Assembly (NCBI GenBank): GCA_017542245.1
Contig: JAFXXN010000078.1
Coordinates: 248,001 to 312,000, forward strand
Direction: 5' to 3'
Source: Lachnospiraceae bacterium
GTDB taxonomy: Bacteria > Bacillota > Clostridia > Lachnospirales > Lachnospiraceae
DNA: 64,000 nucleotides
The notes under the pieces were generated by a model. That model searched no databases. It was given only the letters and a program-made list of their open reading frames with translations, and had not been told where the DNA came from. The position numbers and the translations under genes are program-made. This document shows, in pieces, positions 26,778 to 35,629 of this stretch; positions within the stretch are counted from its first letter, which is position 1, and every line of letters starts with the position of its first letter.

Positions 26778-29381
26778 ATGAACAGAAATATGTGGCGGAC
26801 GACTTTAAGGGAGATCCGCTCCAGTTTAGCCAGATATCTTGCCATATTTGCCATCATTGCACTGGGAGTGGGATTTTTCTCAGGACTTAAAGTTTCACAG
26901 GAAGCTTTTCTTGATGCGGGTGACAGATTTATAAAAGAAAATAACATGTTCGATTACAGGCTGGTTTCTACCATCGGACTTACAGATGAAGATGTAAAAG
27001 AAGCGGAAAAGCTGCCCGGTGTTGAATATGCTGTACCTGCATATCAGGCAGAAGCCATAATATATGACGGATTAAAAGAATCTGTTTCAAGATTTCACAG
27101 TATAGATTATAAAATAAACACGCTAAGCCTTAAAAGCGGACGTATGCCCGAAAAAACAGGTGAGATATTGGCTGACGGAAGATATTTTTCTTCAGCTGAT
27201 ATAGGAAAAAAGATAACCATTTCGGATAACAACCGTCCTGAGGATTTGGACAAATTTATCATAAAAGAGTATGAGATAGTAGGAACAGCTTTTACTCCAA
27301 TATATCTTAATTATGAAAGAGGAACCACATCGGTCGGGAACGGCACCGTTACCAGCTTTTTCTATGTGATTTCCGACTGTTTCAATATGGAAGCATATAC
27401 TGATATATATGTTACCATGCAGGAAAAATATGAAATATATTCGGATGAGTATAGAGAATTTATAGATTCAGGAAAATCAGTTTTTGAAAGTTTCTTGGAA
27501 GAACGTGCCGATATCAGATATAAGGCGCTTTATTCCGATGCTGAGAAAGAGATAAACGATAATAAACAGAAGCTTGACGATGCCCTGCAGCAGTTCCTTC
27601 AGGGAGGCGGGCTTTTAGAAATCGGAAAAGAAGAGCTTGAAGAAAAACAGCAGGAATACAATAACGCAAAGCAGATGATTGAGGATGCGGAAAAAAAGCT
27701 GGCAGAATTTAAAGCTCCATCTACGTTTATACTTACCAGAGATGAAAATATAGGATATGTCTGCTTTGAAAACGATTCAGGAATAGTAGACGGAGTGGCA
27801 GTCGTATTTCCCGTTTTCTTCTTCCTGGTAGCCGCATTGGTCTGCGTAACCACCATGAGCAGGATGATAGAAGAGCAGCGTACGCAGATAGGCGTATTGA
27901 AAGCTTTGGGTTACAGCAGCATTGTCATCATGGGAAAGTATATTATATATTCAGGCAGTGCGGCCATAACAGGGTGTATAGGTGGTTTCTTCCTCGGATG
28001 TAAAGTATTTCCGTCAATTATATGGAAAGTATACGGGCTTCTATACGGATTCAGTGATATAAGATATATATTCAATGTCAAACTGTTTCTTATTTCATTG
28101 GCAGTTTCACTACTATGTTCTGTCGGAACAACCTGGATATCCTGCAAGAAGGATCTGAGGATGATGGCAGCTCAGCTTATGCGTCCCAAGTCGCCTAAAA
28201 GCGGTAAAAGGATTTTTTTGGAGAGAATAACAGGTTTGTGGAAAAAAATTCCTTTCCTTCATAAAGTATCACTTAGAAATATATTCAGATATCGCGGAAG
28301 ATTTATCATGATGATGCTGGGAATAGGAGGGTGCACGGGATTACTTGTTACCGGCTACGGTTTAAGTGATTCAATAACGGAAATAGCTGACGAACAGTAT
28401 ACACGGATAATGATATATGATGAGCTCATAACCTATTCGGAGGTAATGGATGATGATGCTATCGTAGAATTTAAGGAGAAATTTAACGGGAAGATTGAAT
28501 CTTTTATGCCAATATATCAGACTTCTGTAGATCCTGTCGATACCGGTGCGTACAGATCGTTGAGCCTTACGGTATTTGCAAGTGAGGAGGGTTGGACGGA
28601 TGTAATCCTTCTTCATGATCAAACCGGAAAACAGCTGGATTTCCCCGGAATCGGAGAAGTAATCCTTACATCCAATGTCGCTAAAGCAAACTCGGTAAAA
28701 GTCGGAGATAAAATAACCTTCAGGGATTCTGATTTTAACGAGTTTCAACTGAAGATTACGGGAATATGTGAGAACTATTTTAATTCATATGCTTATATCA
28801 GCAGAGAAACCTATGAAAATGAACTTGAAAAGACAACTCCTTTCAAGTCGGCTTTCGTATGTATAAAAGACGGAAATGATATTCATGAGGCGGCAGCAGC
28901 TTTTATGGATGATGAGAATGTAAGTGCAGTTTCAGTAAATGCCGATACACGTGAAATGTTCTCAAAGATGATGCAGACAATGAATTATATAGTCATCCTT
29001 GTTATCAGCTGTGCTGCAGCCCTTGCATTCATCGTACTGTATAACCTTACAAACATCAATATTACAGAACGTATACGCGAGATAGCGACTATCAAGGTAC
29101 TTGGATTCTATTCGGGAGAAACGGCAGCATATGTGTTTAGGGAAAACATAGCACTTACAGCCATGGGAGCCGTTTTTGGACTTCCGCTGGGATTTGCGCT
29201 GCAGCGTTATGTAATGTCTCAGATAAAGATAGACATGGTAACTTTTGATATCCACATAAACGGAATAACTTATGTATATGCTATTTTGTATACAATGGCA
29301 TTCGCACTGTTTGTATCAGGTGTAATGTATTTCAAGCTTGCAAAAATAAATATGGCGGAATCATTAAAATCCGTTGAATGA
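26778..29381 (+). CDS. FtsX-like ABC permease with coiled-coil extracytoplasmic region
   Basis: An 867-residue permease with two FtsX domains. There is one N-terminal helix (about 15-35), a large outside domain, a three-helix bundle (about 330-450), a further helix near 515-535, a second outside domain and three C-terminal helices (about 735-855). Residues ~255-310 form a charged coiled coil (EINDNKQKLDDALQQFL and EELEEKQQEYNNAKQMI). Ribosome site AGGAG precedes the ATG. It pairs with the upstream MacB-type ATPase. It ends 11 bp from the convergent MATE gene with no visible terminator between them. Confidence 0.88.
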   Translation: MNRNMWRTTLREIRSSLARYLAIFAIIALGVGFFSGLKVSQEAFLDAGDRFIKENNMFDYRLVSTIGLTDEDVKEAEKLPGVEYAVPAYQAEAIIYDGLKESVSRFHSIDYKINTLSLKSGRMPEKTGEILADGRYFSSADIGKKITISDNNRPEDLDKFIIKEYEIVGTAFTPIYLNYERGTTSVGNGTVTSFFYVISDCFNMEAYTDIYVTMQEKYEIYSDEYREFIDSGKSVFESFLEERADIRYKALYSDAEKEINDNKQKLDDALQQFLQGGGLLEIGKEELEEKQQEYNNAKQMIEDAEKKLAEFKAPSTFILTRDENIGYVCFENDSGIVDGVAVVFPVFFFLVAALVCVTTMSRMIEEQRTQIGVLKALGYSSIVIMGKYIIYSGSAAITGCIGGFFLGCKVFPSIIWKVYGLLYGFSDIRYIFNVKLFLISLAVSLLCSVGTTWISCKKDLRMMAAQLMRPKSPKSGKRIFLERITGLWKKIPFLHKVSLRNIFRYRGRFIMMMLGIGGCTGLLVTGYGLSDSITEIADEQYTRIMIYDELITYSEVMDDDAIVEFKEKFNGKIESFMPIYQTSVDPVDTGAYRSLSLTVFASEEGWTDVILLHDQTGKQLDFPGIGEVILTSNVAKANSVKVGDKITFRDSDFNEFQLKITGICENYFNSYAYISRETYENELEKTTPFKSAFVCIKDGNDIHEAAAAFMDDENVSAVSVNADTREMFSKMMQTMNYIVILVISCAAALAFIVLYNLTNINITERIREIATIKVLGFYSGETAAYVFRENIALTAMGAVFGLPLGFALQRYVMSQIKIDMVTFDIHINGITYVYAILYTMAFALFVSGVMYFKLAKINMAESLKSVE

Positions 29382-29392
29382 CAGGTACCGCC

Positions 29393-31141
29393 TTAAATAT
29401 CAAGCATTAAGCTGTTTAATCCTAAAGAGTTAACATATTGAACCTTTTTAACCATCTTATAAGTCATTCTGATACCGATATGTTTTGAGAGATCACTGCT
29501 ATCCTGACGGTTTAATTCCATATATTTTGTAGGATCGAAATGCTTACAGTTATCACGGATACGGATCAACATATGATTTTCTTTTTTTACAAGACGTATG
29601 TCAATCCGGTTATCCTTACCTTCGACAAAACCGTGCTGGATAATGTTATTTGCCATTTCTTCAATACAGAGGGCTGTATACATGCTTTTCTTTTTTGGCA
29701 GTCCTTTGATACGACAAAACTCTTGGGCAGCAAGAGAGGCACTTGTTATGCCTGAGGCGTCAAATACCGAAAATTCCATGGCGTCTCCGGGCTTTGCACC
29801 AAAATCTTCAGGAAGAAACACATAGCTGTCAAGAGAAAACATAGGTTTGCCGCTTTTTATATGGACATATATCGTAATAAACAGGAGCGAGAGTACTTCT
29901 CCGATAAGATAATACCACCATACGCCGTTTTTCCCGACTGTGTTACCGAGAATAAGAACAACAGTTGCAGGAAAAACAAAATTCTGCAGAGCTGAAAAAA
30001 TCTCTGAAAAAAGAATATTACCTATTGCCTGATAATACTTTTTGAATGCAGCGTTTAAAGAACTGGGGATCAGGCTGACAGCAAACATTCTCAGACCGAA
30101 GATCGCATCATTTTCAGCATCGGGACTGGAGTCAATGAAAAGTCTTACAAGCGGAGTCGCAAATACTACGAAGATCAATGTAGCTGCCAGATTTATAAAG
30201 ATGGCGTAAACAGACTGTACTTTTACGATTTCTTTTAAGGAATGTTCATCTTCCTCTGTATACGAGATACTGGTAAGCATAAGAGAGACTTCGGAAATTC
30301 CTCCGCCTATACAATAACCCAGATTGGCTATGGTAGAAACAATGGAAAAAGCAGCTACCGCGGTATTCTGTCCGGCACTCATCATAACTTTGTTGACAGT
30401 AAATACCAGAAGTACCAGGCTTATCTGGTTTATTACAGTGGGGATACCTCCGCTAAAGACTTCGAGTAATGCTTTAAGTTTAATAAGCTTCTTATCAAAT
30501 TTGTAGATACATTTATGTGAAAAGAAATAGATACCGCCTATTATTATCGCGATATAGTAGCTGACTGTTGAAGCAAGCCCCATACCGAAAGTATCCTGCT
30601 TGAAGATATATACATTTAAAAGATCAAAGGCTATATCTGCAACAGTCATACAGAGAACTGCTACTACGAGTCTTATGCGTTCGCCTGACATCTGGAGAAA
30701 AGGAACAAGCATCTGTGCCGCTATGAAAGCGGGAGCGCCGATGATGAAACCTTTCAGGTAGTCCTTAGTGAGAGTGAATACGGGGGTACCCTCTTTTGCA
30801 CCGAGAAGAACGCAGAGCGGATCTAGAAAAATAAGCACCAATGCAACACCGACTGCCGAAAAAACAGCAGCGACGGTAACGGCGACGGTAAAATATGTAT
30901 TAAGCTGCTTATCATTTCCATTTCCCATAGCCTTGCTGCAGACTACCTGTATACCTGAAGAAAGCAGACTCCCGAATGCTGCAAAACCGAGGAGTACCGG
31001 ATTGGCCAAACCATATGCAGCTACGGCATCAACTCCCAGAAAGCGGCCGATCATGATACTATCTACAAGCAGACAGAGCGTAACGGCCATGGCTGAAACA
31101 ATTTGAGATATAAGAAGTTGTTTAAAAAGTTTATTTATCAT
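29393..31141 (-). CDS. MATE-family transporter fused to a C-terminal HATPase (RsbW-like) domain
   Basis: A 582-residue fusion. Residues ~1-440 are a 12-helix MATE exporter (QIVSAMAVTLCLLVDSIMIGRFLGVDAVAAYGLANP at the N-terminus shows the family style in its motifs SIMIGRFLG and YGLANP). Residues ~450-582 are a GHKL ATPase of the serine-kinase/anti-sigma type: N box ALCIEEMANNIIQHG and G1 box IRIRDNCKHFDP. The final glycine-rich lid is weak (KHIGIRMTYKMV). This suggests that transport is coupled to, or signals through, a cytoplasmic nucleotide-binding regulator. The ribosome site on the - strand is AAGGGA. Repeat copy C lies just upstream of it, in the opposite orientation to this gene. Confidence 0.88.
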   Translation of the reverse strand: MINKLFKQLLISQIVSAMAVTLCLLVDSIMIGRFLGVDAVAAYGLANPVLLGFAAFGSLLSSGIQVVCSKAMGNGNDKQLNTYFTVAVTVAAVFSAVGVALVLIFLDPLCVLLGAKEGTPVFTLTKDYLKGFIIGAPAFIAAQMLVPFLQMSGERIRLVVAVLCMTVADIAFDLLNVYIFKQDTFGMGLASTVSYYIAIIIGGIYFFSHKCIYKFDKKLIKLKALLEVFSGGIPTVINQISLVLLVFTVNKVMMSAGQNTAVAAFSIVSTIANLGYCIGGGISEVSLMLTSISYTEEDEHSLKEIVKVQSVYAIFINLAATLIFVVFATPLVRLFIDSSPDAENDAIFGLRMFAVSLIPSSLNAAFKKYYQAIGNILFSEIFSALQNFVFPATVVLILGNTVGKNGVWWYYLIGEVLSLLFITIYVHIKSGKPMFSLDSYVFLPEDFGAKPGDAMEFSVFDASGITSASLAAQEFCRIKGLPKKKSMYTALCIEEMANNIIQHGFVEGKDNRIDIRLVKKENHMLIRIRDNCKHFDPTKYMELNRQDSSDLSKHIGIRMTYKMVKKVQYVNSLGLNSLMLDI

Positions 31142-31177
31142 AAAGTATTCCCTTAAATTTCAAAAAATATGAACATA

Positions 31178-31250
31178 ACAAAACAGAAGATGCGGAGCAT
31201 CGTTTTGTTACCGAGGAAACGCTAGATGCGTTTTCGAGGTGACATTGACA
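31178..31250 (+). repeat. Dispersed intergenic repeat, copy C (most complete)
   Basis: The unit includes an outer stem, TAACAAAA (about 31175) with TTTTGTTA (31203-31210), around GATGCGGAGCATC. A second hairpin follows, AAACGC (31217-31222) with GCGTTT (31228-31233), then the tail TTCGAGGTGACATTGACA. It is in the 323-bp gap between the MATE fusion and the DUF3737 gene. The rest of that gap is AT-rich and holds the promoter at 31392-31419. Confidence 0.8.
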
Positions 31251-31391
31251 TGCAATCCTAAAAGTCCATGACAAGGATTATAACTCAAAAGAAGTTTAAA
31301 ATCAAGAGATTTATAGGTTACGTAATAGTTAAAAATATGTAAATGAGAAATTAGAATTTCATAAAATCAGGTTCTTGTAAAATATAATACA

Positions 31392-31419
31392 TTGAAAATA
31401 AATATACTTATGCTATCAT
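31392..31419 (+). promoter_or_regulatory. Promoter for the DUF3737/C-S lyase genes
   Basis: TTGAAA (31392-31397) and TATCAT (31414-31419) have a 16-bp spacer, about 45 bp before the DUF3737 start. Confidence 0.6.
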
Positions 31420-31464
31420 TTATACTTGGTAACAGAAAAAAGCTAAAGTCAGAAAGGTATTGTA

Positions 31465-32355
31465 ATGAAAGAAAATTTTGAACTGCTTAAAGATGGTTTT
31501 TTTACAGGAGAGAGAGCTCTTTACGGAAAAAAAGATCTTAAGGTTGAGGACAGCGTTTTTGATGACGGGGAATCACCATTAAAGGAATGCAGAAACATAG
31601 AGCTGTCATGCTGCCTATTCAGATGGAAATACCCTTTATGGTATTGCGAAGGGGTATATGCCGATAACTGCACATGGTTTGATATGGCGAGAGCCGGAGT
31701 ATGGTATTCAAAGGATATTGTTATAAAGAATACTTCTTTTCAGGCTCCTAAGAATTTCAGGCGATGTGAAGGAATTACACTTGAAAATGTAACTTTTCAT
31801 AATGCATCGGAGACATTGTGGAGCTGCAGTGATATTAAACTAAATAATGTAAACGTTTCGCAGGCACCGTATTTTGCCATGAACAGTAAAAACATGGAGA
31901 TATCCGGGCTTACCCTTGACGGAAACTATTCTTTTGACGGCAGTGAGAATGTAGTTATAAGAAATTCAAGATTACTGACCAAAGATGCATTTTGGAACAG
32001 CAAAAATATTACTGTTTACGATTCATTTATTTCAGGTGAATACCTTGGCTGGAATTCAGAAAACATTACACTTGTAAACTGTACTATAGAAAGTCTGCAG
32101 GGGATGTGTTATATAAGCGGACTGAAGATGAAAAACTGCAAACTTATAAATACTACACTGGCATTTGAATATTCAGATGTTGAAGCGGAGATTACCGGAA
32201 AGATAAACAGTGTGTTTAACCCTAAAAGCGGAACCATCACAGCAACGCAAATAGATGAACTGATAGTTGAAAAAGATAAGGTCGATCCCAAAAAGACGTT
32301 GATCAAATGCAGTAACATAATCAAAGAGTCGGACAAGCCGGAGTGGATAAAATGA
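31465..32355 (+). CDS. DUF3737 family protein (right-handed beta-helix)
   Basis: A 296-residue protein of the DUF3737 family, whose biochemical role is unknown. It shows many short imperfect repeats of about 20 residues with N-rich turns (CRNIELSCCLFRWK, CEGITLENVTFHNA, SKNITVYDSFISGE, SENITLVNCTIES), the pattern of a parallel beta-helix. It is rich in Trp and Cys, and there is no signal peptide. The stop overlaps the start of the C-S lyase gene (ATGA), so the two proteins are translationally coupled and probably work together. Confidence 0.85.
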   Translation: MKENFELLKDGFFTGERALYGKKDLKVEDSVFDDGESPLKECRNIELSCCLFRWKYPLWYCEGVYADNCTWFDMARAGVWYSKDIVIKNTSFQAPKNFRRCEGITLENVTFHNASETLWSCSDIKLNNVNVSQAPYFAMNSKNMEISGLTLDGNYSFDGSENVVIRNSRLLTKDAFWNSKNITVYDSFISGEYLGWNSENITLVNCTIESLQGMCYISGLKMKNCKLINTTLAFEYSDVEAEITGKINSVFNPKSGTITATQIDELIVEKDKVDPKKTLIKCSNIIKESDKPEWIK

Positions 32356-33521
32356 AATATGATTTTGATACCGTATATGACAGAAAACATACAGGAAGCA
32401 TGAAGTGGTCCGTACCTGAAGGAACTATCCCCATGTGGGTAGCGGATATGGATTTTAAGACTGCACCCGAGATAACCGAAGCACTTAAAAAACGTGCTGA
32501 ACATGGAATCTTTGGATATACTGAAATAAGTGATGACTGGTATGATGCATATATCGGATGGTGGGAAAGACGGCATGGGTTTAAAATGAACCCATACAGG
32601 CTTATGTTCTGTACCGGAGTGGTTGCTGCCATCTCAAGTATCGTACGTAAGCTTACCACGCCGAATGAAAATGTACTTATCCAGACCCCTGTTTACAATA
32701 TCTTTTTTAACAGCATAGTTAATAACGGCTGCAGAGTACTTGAAAATAAGCTGATCTATAAAGACGGGGAATATAATGTTGATTTTGAAGATCTTGAAGC
32801 AAAGCTTTCAGATCCGCAGACAACGCTTATGATATTATGTAACCCCCATAATCCTATCGGAAAGATCTGGGATAAAGAGACATTGAGCAGAATAGGAAAT
32901 CTTTGTAAGGAAAACAAGGTAACGGTTATTTCGGATGAGATACACTGTGATGTAACAGTTCCGGGGAAAAGCTACATCCCTTTTGCGAGCGTTTCGGAAA
33001 TCTGCAGGGATATAAGCATTACCTGTATTTCTCCTACAAAGACATTTAATCTTGCCGGACTTCAGACAGCAGCCATATATGTACCGGACAGGTTCCTTCA
33101 TCATAAGGTATGGAGGGGCATAAATACGGATGAAGTCGCAGAACCTAACTGTTTTGCGGCCTTGGCACCCATAGCTGCATTTAATGAAGGTGAGGCATGG
33201 GCGGATGAGATGAATTCATATGTGGCGGAAAACAGAAAGACAGCCGAGGATTTTTTAAGCAAAAACGTTCCGTTTGTAAAAACTGTAAAAGGCGAGGCCA
33301 CATACCTTCTTTGGATAGATATAAGCGCTGCGGGTAACAGTGATTTTGTATCAAAGTATCTGAAAAATAATTCCGGATTGAAAATAACTTCCGGTACGGA
33401 ATACGGTAGTAACGGCGAAGGCTTTGTACGTATGAATCTTGCATGTCCGAGAATACTCCTTATGGAGGGATTAAAGCGATTTGGCGAAGGTCTTAATACT
33501 ATGTATAAGCTTAAAACTTGA
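32352..33521 (+). CDS. patB: PLP-dependent C-S lyase (PatB/MalY family)
   Basis: Fold-type I aminotransferase-like enzyme of 389 residues that cleaves cystathionine or related thioethers to a thiol, pyruvate and ammonia. The motifs are PMWVADMDFKTAP (family hallmark), CNPHNPIGKIW, ISDEIHCDVTVPG and PLP lysine K230 in ISPTKTFNLAGLQ. The C-terminal arginine region is FVRMNLACPR. ATG 32352 overlaps the DUF3737 stop; an upstream ATG at 32343 is less likely. Likely role: methionine/cysteine metabolism. Confidence 0.9.
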   Translation: MKYDFDTVYDRKHTGSMKWSVPEGTIPMWVADMDFKTAPEITEALKKRAEHGIFGYTEISDDWYDAYIGWWERRHGFKMNPYRLMFCTGVVAAISSIVRKLTTPNENVLIQTPVYNIFFNSIVNNGCRVLENKLIYKDGEYNVDFEDLEAKLSDPQTTLMILCNPHNPIGKIWDKETLSRIGNLCKENKVTVISDEIHCDVTVPGKSYIPFASVSEICRDISITCISPTKTFNLAGLQTAAIYVPDRFLHHKVWRGINTDEVAEPNCFAALAPIAAFNEGEAWADEMNSYVAENRKTAEDFLSKNVPFVKTVKGEATYLLWIDISAAGNSDFVSKYLKNNSGLKITSGTEYGSNGEGFVRMNLACPRILLMEGLKRFGEGLNTMYKLKT

Positions 33522-33548
33522 CTTTAAAAAGGAGAAAATGCTATAATC

Positions 33549-34508
33549 ATGAGAGCAGAGAGTTTATCTGAAAGACAAAATGATATTATCTGCATCGGAA
33601 TGGCACTTGTGGATTCCATAATAAAAGGATTTGATCCGGAGCCGGTTTCAGCTTCGGGTTTCAGAGCGGTATCAGGTACACTTAATGTGGGCGGTGAAGC
33701 TGTAAATGAGGCAATCGCTGCTTCAAAGCTAGGAATGAAAACTGCCATTCTATGTGCTCTGGGATATGATACAGCAGGTGAGATGATACTTCAGGAGCTG
33801 AAGAAAAACAGGGTGAACACAGAGCTTGTACTTCGTCCCGAAGGACACAGCACGCCTGTTACCACTATGTTTGTAAATGATGACGGAACCAGAAAATCTA
33901 TTACAAATCAGGCGCATCGTTATAATTTTCACCCTGAAGAGCATTTAAAAATATTGTCCAAGACACGTGCGATCATACTCGGTTCGATGTTCCGTGCACC
34001 GTTTGACACACCGGAGATAATATATAAATTTGTAACGGCAGCAGCTGCTGCCGGAGTAATGATAGTAGCGGATACCAAACTTCCAAATTTTAAAAAGATC
34101 AGTCTGGATGATATCAGAGAGTCTTTACCATATATAGATTATATTACTCCGAATGAGGATGAATCGGCATATTTTACTAAAAAAACCGATCCGGAAGAAG
34201 CAGCGGAAGTGTTTTTAGGTTTCGGAGTTAAAAATGTGATCATAAAACTCGGCGGTAAAGGCTGTTTTTTTATGAACGGCGAAACAAAACTCAGATTACC
34301 GGCACTGAATATAAATGCTGTAGACGCAACAGGAGCCGGCGATAATTTCGCTGCAGGATTTACAGCTGAGATATTAAACGGGAAAAGTAATAAAGAAGCT
34401 CTTATTTTTGCTACCGGCTGCGGTGCCGTGTGCACAACGGCAGTAGGTGCCGGAACAGCTTTAAAGTCTAAGGAACAGGTTTACAGATTTATAGAAGAAC
34501 ACAGCTGA
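33549..34508 (+). CDS. PfkB-family carbohydrate kinase
   Basis: Sugar or nucleoside kinase of 319 residues. The N-terminal IICIGMALVDSI strand is followed by the substrate-binding NVGGEAVNEAIAASKLG and the C-terminal PfkB signature DATGAGDNFAAGF with catalytic base D265. Substrate specificity (fructose, ribose, 2-keto-3-deoxygluconate or other) is not determinable. A TTGACT/TATAAT pair with an 18-bp spacer (33519-33546) abuts the start codon; if used, it would give an almost leaderless mRNA. A ribosome site GGAG lies 14 nt upstream, which is rather far. Confidence 0.88.
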   Translation: MRAESLSERQNDIICIGMALVDSIIKGFDPEPVSASGFRAVSGTLNVGGEAVNEAIAASKLGMKTAILCALGYDTAGEMILQELKKNRVNTELVLRPEGHSTPVTTMFVNDDGTRKSITNQAHRYNFHPEEHLKILSKTRAIILGSMFRAPFDTPEIIYKFVTAAAAAGVMIVADTKLPNFKKISLDDIRESLPYIDYITPNEDESAYFTKKTDPEEAAEVFLGFGVKNVIIKLGGKGCFFMNGETKLRLPALNINAVDATGAGDNFAAGFTAEILNGKSNKEALIFATGCGAVCTTAVGAGTALKSKEQVYRFIEEHS

Positions 34509-34558
34509 TTCTTTTGGATAAAGAGTCTTTTATTTTGTTTATTCAAGGAGAAATACAT

Positions 34559-35629
34559 ATGGCAAAGGTTATAGCGGGAATGTCGGGCGGAGTAGACAGC
34601 GCCGTGGCAGCATATCTGTTGAAACAGCAGGGCTATGATGTAGTCGGGGTTACCCTTCGTACCTGGCTGTCAGAAACAGGAGAAGAAGGAAGATGCTGTG
34701 AGATAGATGATGCAAGAGAAATAGCATTAAAGCTTGGTATACCGTTTTACCCTTTAAACTGCATAGATGAATTCAAAAAAAGTGTGATAGATCCTTTTAT
34801 AACATGTTATTTAAAGGGAAGAACCCCGAATCCGTGTATAGAATGTAACAGGTTCGTTAAATGGGAACGCCTATTATACTACACGAAAGTGCTTAAGACC
34901 GATTATGTTGCGACAGGTCATTATGCATCTGTAGTAAAAAAGGATAATGGAAGATACACAGTGAAAAAGGCTGTCCATCAGGAAAAGGATCAGACTTATA
35001 TGCTATATAAGCTGACTCAGGAACAACTGTCGAAAACTCTTATGCCATTGGGCAGCTTTTCGAAGAGTGAAGTAAGAAAGATTGCAGCAGAAGCAGGTAT
35101 CCATGTTGCTGAAAAGCCGGATTCACAGGAGATATGTTTTGTTCCGGATGGGGACTATGCTTCATATATAAGAAAAATGTGTACTGATGAAAAAATATGT
35201 GAAGGAGATTTTGTAGACGAGCAGGGGAGGGTGATCGGTAGGCATAAAGGTATAATCCATTATACTGTGGGTCAAAGGAAAGGACTTGGACTCCCCTTAG
35301 GCTATCCTGCATATGTAAAAAGTATAGATCCGGTGAAAAATCAGGTAATCATTTCGGAAGAGGAAGCCCTGTTCAGCAATGAAGTCATATGTAATGAACT
35401 TAATTTTTTGAGTATTCCGGGAATTGAAAAGGGCGAAACGATTAAGTGCCGGGCAAAAATCAGGTATCATCATAAGGCTCAGGAAGCTATCCTTATAAGA
35501 ATAGATGATGAAAATATAAAGATTATATTTGAAAGCCCCGTCAAGGCCGCAACTCCCGGACAGTCTGCGGTATTTTACGATGATGATGACTGTGTGATAG
35601 GAGGAGGAATAATAAGTGCTCAGCTATAA
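34559..35629 (+). CDS. mnmA: tRNA-specific 2-thiouridylase MnmA
   Basis: Adenylates and thiolates U34 of tRNA-Lys/Glu/Gln. The 356 residues carry the PP-loop SGGVDS (9-14), the first catalytic cysteine in TPNPCIECNRFVKW, the second in PDSQEICFVPDGDY and the C-terminal GQRKGLGL segment. The start at 34559 follows AAGGAG (34545-34550). The longer frame from 34514 adds a hydrophobic leader not found in the family. It overlaps folC by 14 bp. Confidence 0.95.
   Translation: MAKVIAGMSGGVDSAVAAYLLKQQGYDVVGVTLRTWLSETGEEGRCCEIDDAREIALKLGIPFYPLNCIDEFKKSVIDPFITCYLKGRTPNPCIECNRFVKWERLLYYTKVLKTDYVATGHYASVVKKDNGRYTVKKAVHQEKDQTYMLYKLTQEQLSKTLMPLGSFSKSEVRKIAAEAGIHVAEKPDSQEICFVPDGDYASYIRKMCTDEKICEGDFVDEQGRVIGRHKGIIHYTVGQRKGLGLPLGYPAYVKSIDPVKNQVIISEEEALFSNEVICNELNFLSIPGIEKGETIKCRAKIRYHHKAQEAILIRIDDENIKIIFESPVKAATPGQSAVFYDDDDCVIGGGIISAQL

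Noticed and set aside
33519-33546. TTGACT/TATAAT as a definite promoter for the PfkB kinase
   Set aside because: It would place the transcript start at or after the ATG (leaderless); kept only as a note because a ribosome site is also present upstream.
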